From the NCBI GenBank assembly GCA_964017185.1, contig OZ024872.1, positions 59,637,817 through 59,701,816 on the forward strand: a DNA stretch of 64,000 nt. Reading direction: 5' to 3'. Shown here piece by piece: positions 45,534-56,639 of this stretch. This stretch comes from Rugalucina vietnamica. Lineage: Eukaryota > Mollusca > Bivalvia > Lucinida > Lucinidae. The notes below the pieces were generated by a model. The model was not told the origin of the DNA. It saw only the letters and a list, made by a program, of their open reading frames with translations, and ran no database searches. Made by a program: the position numbers and the translations under genes. How positions within the stretch are numbered: the stretch's first letter is position 1; every line of letters starts with the position of its first letter.

Positions 45534-47424
45534 AACATGTATATTACCATAATATTCAAACATCTCCTCTAAAACCTCTTGGCCAATTGATGCCAAATTT
45601 TATGTGAAGCATCTATAGGATGGGGGAACCAATGTGTATATAAATAATCTAGGGCACATGACCAAGATGGTCGCCATGCCCATATATGGTAAAAACCCTT
45701 CAAATATCTTCTTCTCTGAAACCAATAGATTGACTTCAATGAAACTTGGTGTGAAGCATCCATGGATATAGTACTACAATATATATATAAATCATGACCC
45801 TGTGATGACCTTGACCAATTTTATGGCAAGGTCAACATGGGTTGCCTATGCATTTGAATGGGAAAAACTGTTAAAATGTCATTTGAAGGGAAAAGCCAGC
45901 AAGAAATTGGCAAATGGACAGAATATTGATTATTCTGAAAAAAGAAAACGGCCCAAGGGCTTCATCTGCCCCTGCACTGGGGTTAAATACCATTATACTC
46001 AAACATGTTTATTGGTATATGCAGCAGACTCAGGTGAGCGTTTACAGGACCATTGGTCCTCTGGTTAAGTCTTCATATAACATGTTTGCCATAGAACTGA
46101 AAATACATACTTTGAGAAATCAAAGCCTCTTACAGCTTTCACTGTTTCCTTTTAATATATTGCTGATATGTTTCAGATATATTGCAGAGGTGCATGAACA
46201 CTTGTCATTATGAAAAAAATCATTTTTGACAAATTTACAACATTTTTAACTTCGCAAATTTTGTATAATTGTTTAGGTTGCTAGTGCATACTTTGTGAAA
46301 TAACTCCTCCTAGGGCTTTCAGTATTTCTTTTCAGTACTTTGCAGACATGTTACAGACATATTGAAGATGTGCATGTAGAATTATAATGCTAAAAAAATA
46401 ATTTTTGACAAATTTACAGCATTTTTTAACTTTGCCATTTTTCGACCATTGCTTATATACAATAATGGTTGGTAGTTAATAGTTTGTGAAATCAACTTCT
46501 CCTAGGGCTTTCAGTATTACTTTTCAATACTTTGCAGACATGTTCCACACATATTGAAGATGTGCATGAAGAATTATAATGCTGAAAAAATAATTTTTGA
46601 CAAATTAACAGCAATTTTTAACATTGCCATTTTTGACCATTGCTTATACAATAATGGTTGGTAGTGCATATTTTGTGATATCAACTCCTCCTAGGGCTTT
46701 CAGTATTTGTTTTCAATACTTTGCAGACATGTTCCACACATATTGAAGATCTACATGAAGAATTGTAATGATGAAAAAATAATTTTTGACAAATTTACAG
46801 CATTTTTTAACATAGCCATTTTTTGACCATTGCTTATATACAATAATAATTTTGCGGCGGGTATACTGAAAGCCTTGCTTGCAGCCAATTTCTAGTTTTT
46901 CATTGGATCTTCTTCATTCTTGCAGGTAACAAGGACAACCAAAATATCTCAGATGGGTTCGACTTCAGCCAGATCCGACCTCTGACTGGAGTTAGCTGCC
47001 CTTGAGTGTTTGAAAAGTCATTATTTTGTGTTGTGGCCACTCTAGTGCCTTCAATTTTGATCGGATCTTCTTCATACTTGGAAGTAACAAGGATAGCCAG
47101 AACATCTCAGATGAGTTCGAATTTCAGCCAGATTCAACCCTTTACTGCAGAGTTATCTGCACTTGACTGTGTGAAAAATCAATATTTAGTGTTGTGGCCA
47201 CTCTAGCGCCTTCATTTTTATTCGGATCTTCTTTATTCTTGGAAGTAACAAGGACATCCACATTCGTCACATCTGGCATGAGTTCGAATTTCGACCAGAT
47301 CCGACCTCTGATCGCGGAGTTATCTGCCCATGAGTGTTTTCAGTGGATCTTCTTCATTCTTGCAGGTAACAAGGATAACTACAATATCTCAAATGAGTTC
47401 GAATTTCGACCAGATCCGACCTCT

Positions 47425-47580
47425 TTTTTTTTAATTCAGTTTTACGTCCCTTTCAAGATTATTTCAGCTCATATGAGACGGGCCAATCAGTAGGTGGGGC
47501 GAAAATGGGAGAACCCCGAGAAAAACCACCTGACACACCCGCAAGCAGAACTTGGCTTGTCTCACATGTGGCCAGAGTGT
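47425..47580 (+). repeat. Fragment of another interspersed repeat
   Basis: Contains TTCAGTTTTACGTCCCTTTC, GGAGAACCCCGAGAAAAACC and ACCTGACACACCCGCAAGC blocks, recognisable from dispersed mollusc repeats. It interrupts a core 5 unit. No ends identified. Confidence 0.45.
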
Positions 47581-47759
47581 TTGAAAAATCAATATTTTGT
47601 GTTGTGGCTACTCTAGCATCTTTGTTTTTCAGTGGATCTTCTTCATTCTTGCAGGTAACAAGAATAATTACAATATCTTGGATGAGTTCGAATTTCGGCC
47701 AGATCTGACCTCTGACTGCAGAGTTAGCTGCCCTTTAGTGTTTGAAAAATCAATATTTG

Positions 47760-49378
47760 TAGCCCCGCTTTGAAAAAGTGGGGCTACACTGGATTCACCA
47801 TGTCGTTCTGTCCTTCTGTCATTCTGTCATTCCGTTATTCTGTCAGAATTTTGTTTCCGCTCAATATCATGAGAACAAATGGACAGAATCTGACCAAATT
47901 TTGTATGCACATCAACATTGACAAGATCTAGCTTGGGATTGTTGCCCATCATTTTTTGAAAAAAATTGACAGAGTTACAACCCTTGATTGACGTCAGAAT
48001 TTCGTTTCCGCTCAATATCTTGAGAACAAATTGACAGAATCTGACCATATTTTGTATGCCCATCAACATTGACAAGATCTAGCTTGGGAACCGTTGCCTG
48101 TCATTTTTCGCAAAATTTTGAGGGAGTTACAGCCCTTGATTAACATCAGAATTTTGTTTCCGCTCCATATCTTGAGAACAAATTGACAGAATCTGACAAA
48201 ATTTTGTATGCACATCAACATTGACAAGATCTAGCATGGGATTGTTGCCCATAATTTTTCGTAAAATTTAGACAGAGTTACAGCCCTTGACTGACATCGG
48301 AATTTTGTTTCCGCTCAATATTTTGAGAACAAATTGACAGTATCTGACCAAATTTTGTATGCCCATCAACATTGACAAGATCTAGCTTGGGATTGTTGCC
48401 TGTCATTTTTCGCAAAATTTTGACGGAGTTACCACCCTTGATTCATGTCAGAATTTTGTTTCTGCACATTATCTTGAGAACAAATTGACAGAAACTGACC
48501 AAATTTTGTATGCACATCAACATTGACAAGATTTAGCTTGGGATTGTTGCTGGTCATTTTTCGCAAGAAATTGACGGAGTTACGGCCCTTGACTGACGTC
48601 AGAATTTTGTTTCCGCTCGATATCTTGAGAACGAATAGACAGAATCAGACCAACTTTTGTATGCACATCAACATTGACAATATCTAGCTTGAAATTGTTG
48701 CCCGTCATTTTTCCCAAAATTTTGACGGAGTTATGGCCCTTGATTGACGTCAGAATTTTGTTTCCGCTCAATATCTTGAGAACGAATTGACAGAATTTGA
48801 CCAAATTTTGTATGCACATCAACATTGACAAGATCTAGCTTGGGATTGTTGCCTGTCCTTGTTCGCAAAATTTTGACGGAGTTACGGCCCTTGATTGATG
48901 TTAGAATTTTGATTCCGCTCAATATCTGGAGAATGAATTGACAAAATCTGACCAAATTTTGTATGCACAACAACATTGACAAGATCTAGCTTGGGACTGT
49001 TGCCCGTCATTTTTCGCAAAATTTTGACAGAGTTACGGCCCTTGATTGACGTCAGAATTTCGTTTCTGCTCAATATCTTGTGAATGAATTGACAGAATCT
49101 GACCAAATTTTGTATGCACATCAACATTGACAATGTCTAGCTTGGGATTGTTGCCCGTTATTTTTCGATAAATTTTGAGGGAGTTACAGCCCTTGATTGA
49201 TGTCAGAATTTCGTTTCCGCTCAATATCTTGAGAACGAATTGACAGAATCTTACCAATCTTTTTACATGCATCAACATTAACAAGATCTAGCTTGGAATT
49301 GTTACCTGTCATTGTTTTTCTCACCCTGGAAAAAAGCTCAGAAGCGGGGCTATAGTCAGATCCTCTGACAATTCTAGT
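47760..49378 (+). mobile_element. HL-B, complete element with 151-bp core
   Basis: Head TAGCCCCGCTT (47760-47770), exactly complementary to AAGCGGGGCTA at 49342-49352, and also folding on its own AAGTGGGGCT. The core has about ten units of 151 bp with TTTCCGCTCAATATCTTGAG, TTTGTATGCACATCAACATT and GACAAGATCTAGCTTGGGA. Four units keep a perfect TGACGTCA (47989, 48594, 48745 and 49047). The tail has GTCAGA-TCC-TCTGAC (49355-49369) and ends AATTCTAGT. Long minus-strand frames through the units are a by-product of the period (151 is not a multiple of 3). Confidence 0.85.
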
Positions 49379-50242
49379 TTAACCTGGTCCTCAAGCAGTT
49401 TGTGTTTTGGTACAAGTTCGCTTGTGTAAGAGAGAGTGGGATTATCTTGGGCACAGGAGATGCATAAAGTAGTCTATGTTTATATCGGATTTTAATGATT
49501 TTCTCGCCCTCGTGATTATTTAAAGCTGCTCATAATGTCAAATGCCAGTGTGTACAGACAAATGCAGACATTCAGACTCTTGTCAAATTCTCAAAACGAG
49601 CGATCTTGCAGTTTATTCAGCAATACGTCCTTAGCAATTACCATCGACAGCAGTACCGTACACATGATTTAACTATCGGCAACCGTATTGGTGGTTATCG
49701 ACAGCCGTATCATGACTTTTTAAAAACGTTCATAAAATGCAAATGACGTAAAGAAATGGGTGCATTATACTAGTTTTCAAGAACTCGGCTATAGAGGAAA
49801 TATCCGAAGCAGTCTCATTGGTCTAGGAGGTTTTTGATAGCTGCAAGTTTCACAAATACCTTGAAAAATGATGTTTTTAGTATCTTTCATATAGTTGTCG
49901 TTATCACTGTATAGCAAAGCACAGAAGAGTATCAGAAGTAAAGTTAAATACCTCTTTGACGATCGGCGATGATTAAAAATCTATTTTCTCTGGTTTTTGA
50001 TGTCCTGTTTACTACACACTGAGTTTGTGTTATGTATCGACAACCGTACTACTCGGTCGGAAGCCGGAATTCTCGGTCGACAACCATATATGCAGTATCG
50101 TCTCGGTCGACTACACAGGTAGTACCTATTGTATTACCCCAGTGAACACTGTGTCAATCCACTGTTAATTAGGTGCTGTAAAGACTCTATTGCTTGATTT
50201 TTTCAGGAAAAATCCATAAATCGTTGGTTTGGGAAAAAATGT
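49379..50242. other. Unannotated DNA with repeated TATCGACAACCGTA motif
   Basis: No gene seen. Variants of ATCGRCARCCGTA occur at 49676, 49699, 50037 and 50080, with CTCGGTCG repeats at 50053-50107, so this may be the shell of an unrecognised mobile element. Confidence 0.35.
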
Positions 50243-50605
50243 GAACCAGGAGGCCTGGTTTTGTGATTTTGAAACTTGGTATGAAGCATCAAGGAATGGA
50301 GGTCCACAAAATTTATATAAATCATGACACTGGGATGACCTTGACTTATTTTACGGCAAGGTCAACTTAGGTTGCCCATGCATTCGAATGGGGAAAATTG
50401 TTAAAATGTCATTTGAAGGGCAAAACTTGCAGTAGATTGGCAAATGGACTAAATTTTCATGATTGAGAAAGAATTTGAACTCCAGGGATTATTCTGACCC
50501 TGCCCTGGGGTTATTTGCATGCATATTACCATTGTAGTCAAACAAGTTTATTAGTATATATCTCCGGTCTCAGGTGAGTGTTTATAGGACCATTGGTCCT
50601 CTTGT
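50243..50605 (+). mobile_element. HL-A tail fragment
   Basis: One core 1 unit and a decayed tail ending CTTGT at 50605. No head. Confidence 0.7.
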
Positions 50606-50714
50606 TTTAAAAGTTTGTGAAGTTGAATCAATGCTTTTGTCTTTCCAAGCTCCAATTTGATTGGTTAATGCAAACAGACAATGCTATTTTTACTCACTTT
50701 TTTTCCATATTCAG

Positions 50715-50845
50715 ACAAGATAAAATACCCAACTTCCAGTTTCCACCACAGTATGGGCTGGCATTGGCAGATATTCTGTTTAAAGAAAAGAGATATGAAG
50801 GTACAGTGTTATCTCACACCCGGGAAATGGTCAATTTGCTAATTG
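50715..50845 (+). CDS. Host gene exon A, family unknown
   Basis: 131 nt between TTTTTTCCATATTCAG and GTAAGAGAAG. It starts with the last base of a codon and ends with the first base of the next, and encodes 43 complete codons: QDKIPNFQFPPQYGLALADI, then a charged stretch ending REMVNLLI. The phase fits exon B exactly (1 + 2 nt form an Asp codon). The sequence is soluble, probably helical, with no signal peptide or membrane segment. I do not recognise the family. HL-A fragments flank it on both sides. Confidence 0.6.
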
Positions 50846-50934
50846 GTAAGAGAAGCTGACGGTTTAGGGTATAGGAGTTGTTGGGTCAAATCAAAGGTTT
50901 ATGTTACACCTGAGAGTGTTCGAGGTAAGTATTT

Positions 50935-51626
50935 AAGCTCACCTGAGCCGTTAGGCTCAAAAGGTGAGCTTATAGGATGGCCATGATCCGGCGTCCGTCC
51001 TTCGTCCGTCCGTCGTCCACCATTTTCAAAGATCTTCTTCTCTGAAACTGCTTGGCCAATCAAAGCCAAATTTTATATGAAGCATCTATGGGAAGTGGGA
51101 ACCAATGTGTTTATAAATAATCCAGGTCACATGACCAAGATGGCCGCCATGCCCATATATGGTAAAAACCCTTCAAAATTCTTCTTCTCCGGAACCACTG
51201 GACCGATTTCATCGAAACTTGGCATGAAGCATCGGGGTCTAGAGTACTACAATATATATATAAATTATGACCTTTGGATGACCTTGACCTATTTTACGGC
51301 AAGGTCAACATAGGACACCCATGCATTTGAATGGGGAAAATTGTAAAAATGTCATTTGAAAGGCAAATCTTGCAGGAAATGGGAAAATGGACTGAAGGTA
51401 GGTAATTCTGAAAAAAATTTGGACCCCAGGGGTTGGTCTGACCCCACCCCGGGGCAATATACATATATATTACAATAATATTCAAAGATCTTCTTCTCTG
51501 AAACCACTCGGCCAATCAAAGCCCAATTTTATAGGAAGCATCTATGGGAAGGGGGAATCAATGTGTTTATAAATAATCCAGGTCACATGACCAAGATGGC
51601 CGCCATGCCCATATATGGTAAAAATG
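50935..51626 (+). mobile_element. HL-A copy 14, 3'-truncated, in the intron after exon A
   Basis: Head at 50936, one and a half core 2 units, broken off at GGTAAAAATG near 51625. It lies in the intron between exons A and B. No tail. Confidence 0.75.
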
Positions 51627-52544
51627 CTTGTAGCCTGGCATCGTGGTAGAGTGAAGAAGAAGAAGAAGAATTAAATCACCTACAGAGAGGTCCCTGGCGA
51701 GATAGTACGTTATGTTATCATGAAGAGCCATTGAGCAAACATTTTAAGCTCCATTGACTTCTGGTTTACATACAGAAAGCTTTGGCTCCTTCCCAATATG
51801 GCTGAATAATTGCTGAGATGGACATGAAGTCATATAATCTAACTAGTCCAAACATTTTAGATATAATTTACACTTCTTGGTGTTTCTCTAGCGCTTTATG
51901 TCGTTATGTTCACCACGTAAAATAGTGTTAACTTGTGTAAATCTGACGGCAAGCATATTCAAATCAAAAATGACGCTGTATTTTTTGTTTCTGTTCAAAA
52001 TTCAAACATTCGCGCTATGCGAAACTCGATGAGAAACTGCGCATGACGCAAAATGATCACGTGTTCAGATGAAGGAAATAATATATCTCGATCGAAATAT
52101 ATAAGGATATTTAGATGGACATATTATATGTCAATTTAGATATAGTATAATATGGTATATTTCATTCGAAATATGTGGTAATTAGGCATATGTCGTTTTA
52201 GATATTATATGTCGTTTTAACGGATGTGCTCTACTGTTTACTAAGTCCAAAATTTTCTAGCCTCTAGCCATCTTCTGTAGCTGCGCAGGCAAGTTTGTGT
52301 CAGTGCTGCTCGGAAAACCCAATGACAAGTTTTCTTGCGTTGTGACTCATTTATTGCTAAGTCTAGCTCATGCACAAGAAGTTTCTAAATTATCAGAATA
52401 AAAAAAACAACATTGAAATGTATCCCATAATTATCAGCGTGCCTGCATTGAAGAATGGTAATTTTGCTAAATATGCTATCCTCCACATACAGATTATTCA
52501 TATGTAGCAAGTATGGTTCACTCAATTACATTTTCACATTACAG
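51627..52544. other. Intron sequence, unannotated
   Basis: Includes a (GAA)n run at 51651-51670 and AT-rich palindromic stretches around 52080-52215 (ATATCTCGATCGAAATATAT). It ends in the pyrimidine tract and CAG of exon B. Confidence 0.5.
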
Positions 52545-52734
52545 ATGCATTTGACATCCTGTCCAAAACCCCAAGGAAGATAAAAGATGGCTTTATCATG
52601 AGTGAGACAGATCATGAGCTATACGTCAATTCCCTACAAAGCCTTAGAAGCGGCACTGAAGATCCTGAACTCAACAATAGACTAATGGAAATCCTGGTGG
52701 AGAACCATCATATAAACAAGAAAACAAGGACCAG
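52545..52734 (+). CDS. Host gene exon B, family unknown
   Basis: 190 nt between CATTTTCACATTACAG and GTAACG. It completes the codon split at exon A and encodes 62 full codons. These begin AFDILSKTPRKIKDGFIMSE and continue to a basic end (HHINKKTRT), with the last codon split as AG. It has no stop in this frame and good splice sites at both sides. Mostly polar and helical in character. Exons A and B together give at least 106 residues of one plus-strand gene. Family not recognised, so no function is assigned. Confidence 0.6.
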
Positions 52735-52739
52735 GTAAC

Positions 52740-53265
52740 GAAATGGAGCAGTAAAGATAATGAGTTTTTGTCTGTCCATGTTTCTGTGTATGGGATGTTT
52801 GAATACACACTGCGAAATTCTGATATCCTTACTGCATAAAATAGCTGATTTACCAGTCAGGGGCAAAAACCTAAACAGGTTAACAAAATAATAAATGACA
52901 TAACTGAAGCAAGGTATAAAATTTTTCAAAGTTTTGATAAAATAAAAAAGAACAAATAGGCAACGATAAGGAAATGGCGCAATCAGAAACAAATTCCCAC
53001 CCCATAAACAGAGGGATGGGGAAAAAACTAAAATGACACTTAGGTACTTATACCATGAAAACATGTTGTAAGCCGAGTGAGAAGCTATTCCCCACTCAGT
53101 TACCGGAACTGAAATAAAAACATGAAAATGTACATAAGGCTCAAACAGCATAAAAATTCTACTCCAAAACTCAAAACAATTAGAACCACAACAGAAGTAT
53201 CGCCTTGGGACGATCAGTAATATAAAATTACTGGGGGGCTAAAACTGATTTTACAGGTGCACACA
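52740..53265 (-). mobile_element. Penelope-like element tail, antisense copy next to exon B
   Basis: The minus strand of 52945-53265 aligns block by block with 56300-56625: GCCCGCCAGTAA/GCCCCCCAGTAA, CTGATCGT.CCAAG.CGATACTTC, GGTAACTGAGTGG, TCATGGTATAAGTACCT, TCTGATTGCGCC. A long minus-strand open frame over it reflects this tail and has no recognised domain. It is in the opposite orientation to the element that starts about 370 bp downstream. Confidence 0.7.
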
Positions 53266-53271
53266 ACTTGT

Positions 53272-53640
53272 TAGCTCACCTGAGCCGAAGGCCAATTAAA
53301 GCCAAATTTCATATGGAGCATCCTTAGGAAGGGGGAATGAAAGTTTGTATAAATGGTCCAAGTCACATGACCAAGATGGCCACCATGGCTATAAATAGCA
53401 AAAACCTTTAAAAATCTTCTCCAGAACCAGAAGGCCTATGATTTTGAAACTTTGGAAATTTTTTTACAGCAAGGTCAAATAAGGCCGCCCATGCATTTGA
53501 ATGGGAAAAATAGGAAAATCTCAGTTAATGGCAAAAACTTTCATGTTAATGAAAATATTTTGGGCCCAGACGGTTGTCTGCCCCTGCCCCGGGGCTATAT
53601 ACATATGTATGACCATAATATTCAAACATCTTCTTCTCTT
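53272..53640 (+). mobile_element. HL-A fragment with truncated head
   Basis: The head AGCTCACCTGAGCCGAAGGC runs straight into CAATTAAAGCC, losing the rest of the hairpin. One core 1 unit follows, broken at 53640 by the Penelope-like element. Confidence 0.7.
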
Positions 53641-56002
53641 AAACTGATTTAGCTGTTAAACTAAGGATTCACAGTCGACATCCAATGCTGTCGTATCTTA
53701 GTTCTCTACCTATTGCTGCATTACGTTCCTTGGACACAGAGGCTAATAGATTTTACGATAGAAATCATCAAATGTATGACGCTGCACTGTTAACAAGATG
53801 TTATACTCAGCATGCTCTTCGTCCATTTATCGATTCCGAATCTAATCACATTAGAAGTTTTATTAAAATTCCTTTCATCAATAAAGGAATTGACTTTATT
53901 GATTTACCAAGCATATTCCAGGATAAATCAGTGATACAGTCTATACCTACCTACTTCCAAAATTCAGAACCTCCTATTATTTGTTACAAATATAACAAAC
54001 CAATCAGAAATACAATTTTTAATTTCAATAAACTTGTTTCTGATCTTGATATCCATGCTAATACTCCTAAGTCTTGAGATTGTAAAGATTCAAAATATGT
54101 TTATCAACCTGCTGGACATATTGTAACTGGAAATTTAAAAGTAATTTCGGATTCTAGAATTCACAAAATTGTTTCTAAAGGTCCGAAATATAGATTCCCT
54201 TCCTACATTAATTTCGACAAATGTAGAGAGGAGATTTCATCTGCATTAAATGATTTCGGTAATAGATGGTGTAAAGAGAGGGTGTTGAGGATAATGCTCT
54301 TAAAGAATGGAAAAGAAGTATCTTCACTATCGTGGATAAACGTATTAAGTTTTATTCACAAAATACTAATCTTTTACCTCCTAAACCCAATTCGTCATTT
54401 AGGCATTTGAAGCAGGGTATCCAAGAATTTCATAGAAAGTATGTCTTGGTTCCGGCAGATAAAGCCGCAAACAATGTTGTTGTCGTTTGTAGGCTTCACT
54501 ATGTTAACACCTTAAAACAGGAGCTTGATGGTACCAGGGCTTATCTGGAGACAGATACTGATGAGGTGTCTGTAGTTAATGCCCACTTAAACGATTTACC
54601 TGTTAAGTTTTCTGTTTGTGTCAATGAAGGCCAAGACAAACTTCCTACGATGTATTGGTTACCTAAGCTTCACAAAAGACCATACAAAGCTAGATTTATT
54701 GCAAATTCTAGCTCTTGTACTACCACTGAACTTTCTAAATTATTAACTTCCTGTCTTACTGCTATCAAATCTCATGTTATAAGATACTGTGAGACAGTGT
54801 ATGAAACTTCAAATAAAAATTGGTTTTGGTCAATTAAAAATTCTGGTGAGGTGCTCAGTAAATTGAAGTGTAGAGGGTTCCGTGCGACAAGCTTGTCCAC
54901 ATATGATTTTTCTACTCTGTATACAACATTACCACATAATCTAATTAAAGAAAAACTTCTGGATTTGATAGAGTGGACCTTCAAAAGGGCATTAAAAAAC
55001 TATGGTTCACTTTATTTGGCATGTAATGACAGAAAGGCTTTTTTCACTTCCTCTGACCAAAGTCGGTATACACTTTGGTCATGTCAGAATGTATGCGACG
55101 CCTTATCCTATCTCCTTGATAATATTTATATTAGATTTGGGACCCAGTTATACAGACAAATTGTTGGAATTCCGATGAGTACAAATTGCGCACCTCTCGT
55201 AGCTGATTTATTTTTATACTGCTACGAAAGAGATTTCATGGATTCTCTTCTTAACCATGACAATCAAGCTGGTGTTATCGAGGCTTTTAATTCCACATCT
55301 AGGTACCTCGATGACCTTTTGAACATTGACAACCCTTATTTTGAAGGTATGGTCAATCAAATTTATCCACCTGAACTTCAGTTGAACAAAGCCAATATCT
55401 CAGATACTGAAGCCCCCTTTTTAGATCTACATCTTTCTGTTGCAAATGGATTTGTTTCTTCTAAAATTTATGATAAGCGCGATGACTTTGATTTTGATAT
55501 AGTAAATTTTCCTTTTTTGGATGGTGACGTTCCTCGTCGTGCTTCTTATGGTGTATACATTTCGCAACTTATTAGGTTTGCTAGAGCCTGCAATCATGTT
55601 ACAGACTTCAACGCTCGAAATAAATGTTTAACGGCAAAACTTCTCCAACAGGGCTATCGGTATCATAAACTTCGAAAAACATTTTCTAAATTTTATCGTA
55701 GACACTATGAATTGATTTCCAAATATAATGTTGGGTTAAAGACGCTTTTAAGTGAGGGCCTTTCGGAACCTGAATTTTATGGTGACTTGGTTTACAAATT
55801 TAAGAAACTTACAGGAATTAATGATTTTTCTTTTCAGTTCAGAAAAATCATAACACATTACAGACGTATAGGTTATAACTTAAATGTTATGCGACAGTCT
55901 GCATGCTTAGTTTTTAACCCAATCATGGTTGATAACTATGCTGCCTTCTTCAATTGCACGCCGGTGGGTCGGGCGTCAGACTCTATGATGGCCCCGACAT
56001 AA
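53641..56002 (+). pseudogene. Penelope-like reverse transcriptase, broken by a stop and a frameshift
   Basis: The first frame opens at ATG 53685 and has a TGA at 54075-54077. It continues open into the region where the second frame, open from after a TAA at 54272, takes over. One missing base near 54273-54280 explains the switch. The second frame has 556 codons counted from the GTG at 54332 (not a real start). Motifs by residue: PADK (41-44), LPKLHK (110-115), YDFSTLYTTLPH (191-202), GIPMSTNCAP (279-288), catalytic YLDD (325-328), APFLDL (361-366), then a basic thumb-like region. The order and the PLPKLHK/FLDL features are typical of Penelope-like RTs, more than LINE or LTR types. No GIY-YIG nuclease was recognised at the C terminus. 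The product would copy RNA into DNA; this copy looks inactive. Confidence 0.75.
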
Positions 56003-56630
56003 AGCTATTCATTTTAGTTGGTTGGGGCCGGAGCTTCTTGTCTGTTGCTTGGCCCACCGGGGTCCAACTGGTGTTTTTCTTTTGCTCCGGAGTTAGTACG
56101 TTATTCGGCGCCCAGGGATCACCATCGTCGGGCAGCTTACTCAGTCTGTGAGTCCTGGTTTTTGATCCATCAGGATGTTTATCATGATTTATTTGTTTGT
56201 TCTTGATGATTCATTGACTAGTTAGAGATTCACCACGAGGACCGAATAACTAACTAAATGTTATGAACCACTGCAGAAGCTGAGGGTGAGGTTATGGCCA
56301 TGTAAAACCGGTTTAAGCCCGCCAGTAACTTTGTGTTACTGATCGTTCCAAGTCGATACTTCAGTGGTGGTTCTTTTTGTTTTATGTCTTGGTGTTTAAA
56401 ATTTTTTTGTGCTGTTGGCGCCTTATGTATGTTTTCATATTTTTAGTTAAGTTAAGGTAACTGAGTGGCCACCTATTGGGAAAATAGCTGCTCATTCGGC
56501 TTACGATATGTTTCATGGTATAAGTACCTGATTGTTAGTTTGGTTTTTTCCCACCTCGGTTTTTGGAGTGGGAATCTTTTTCTGATTGCGCCTTTTCCTG
56601 ATCTTTGCCTACTTGTACCTTTTTTTGAAG
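56003..56630 (+). mobile_element. 3' region of the Penelope-like element
   Basis: Non-coding. It shares blocks with the other tails at 31075-31330, 32440-32960 and 52945-53265. Includes CACCGGGGTCCAACTGG and TTTTCTTTTGCTCCGGAG. Homology ends near 56625, close to the start of the HL-F array. No hammerhead ribozyme core (CTGATGA...GAAA) was found by eye. Confidence 0.65.
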
Positions 56631-56639
56631 ATATGCAAA

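Larger units (their letters stand above)
42131..46065 (+). mobile_element. HL-A copy 12, third level of the nest
   Basis: Head at 42132, core 2, tail ending CTGGT at 46065. It is split within a CCTATTTTACGG-type motif by copy 13. A palindromic element interrupts it at 45047-45533. Confidence 0.8.
41919..46896 (+). mobile_element. HL-C, complete, second level of the nest
   Basis: The head TATACCTGCCGCAAAA at 41921 pairs with the tail TTTTGCGGCGGGTATA at 46850-46865 (15 of 16). The head also folds on itself (AAAAC-GA-AGTTTT). Core units of about 200 bp appear before and after the nested HL-A (41960-42130 and 46080-46850). The tail ends with AAGC-CTT-GCTT and CCAATTTCTAGT at 46896. About 1.0 kb remains when the nested copies are removed. 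Confidence 0.75.
41467..47759 (+). mobile_element. HL-A copy 11 with core 5, outermost shell of a four-level nest
   Basis: Head at 41468, then a different core of about 170-bp units with GATCTTCTTCATTCTTGCAG, GTAACAAGGAC and TTGTGGCCACTCTAG blocks. The array is split after 41919 by HL-C and resumes at 46897-47759. A 150-bp foreign fragment sits at 47425. HL-B starts inside the last unit, and no HL-A tail is found. So the right end is lost. Confidence 0.65.

Noticed and set aside
48580..49284. Series of 83-codon minus-strand frames spaced 151 bp
   Set aside because: They follow the HL-B tandem period, which is not a multiple of three, so no single long protein results. No domain is recognisable.
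4323..51313. Recurrent open frames of 60-140 codons with a shared NNPGHMTKMAAMPIYGKNP-type segment
   Set aside because: They are translations of the HL-A core unit around TCACATGACCAAGATGGC. Frames start and stop at random relative to units, are often broken, and occur on both strands.
52708..53151. 147-codon hydrophobic minus-strand frame, similar to a frame at 56465-56794
   Set aside because: The similarity is DNA-level homology of Penelope 3' tails. The downstream parts of the two frames differ and no known membrane family fits.
56003..56630. Hammerhead ribozyme in the Penelope tail
   Set aside because: Known for some Penelope-like elements, but no CTGATGA ... GAAA core was found here by eye.
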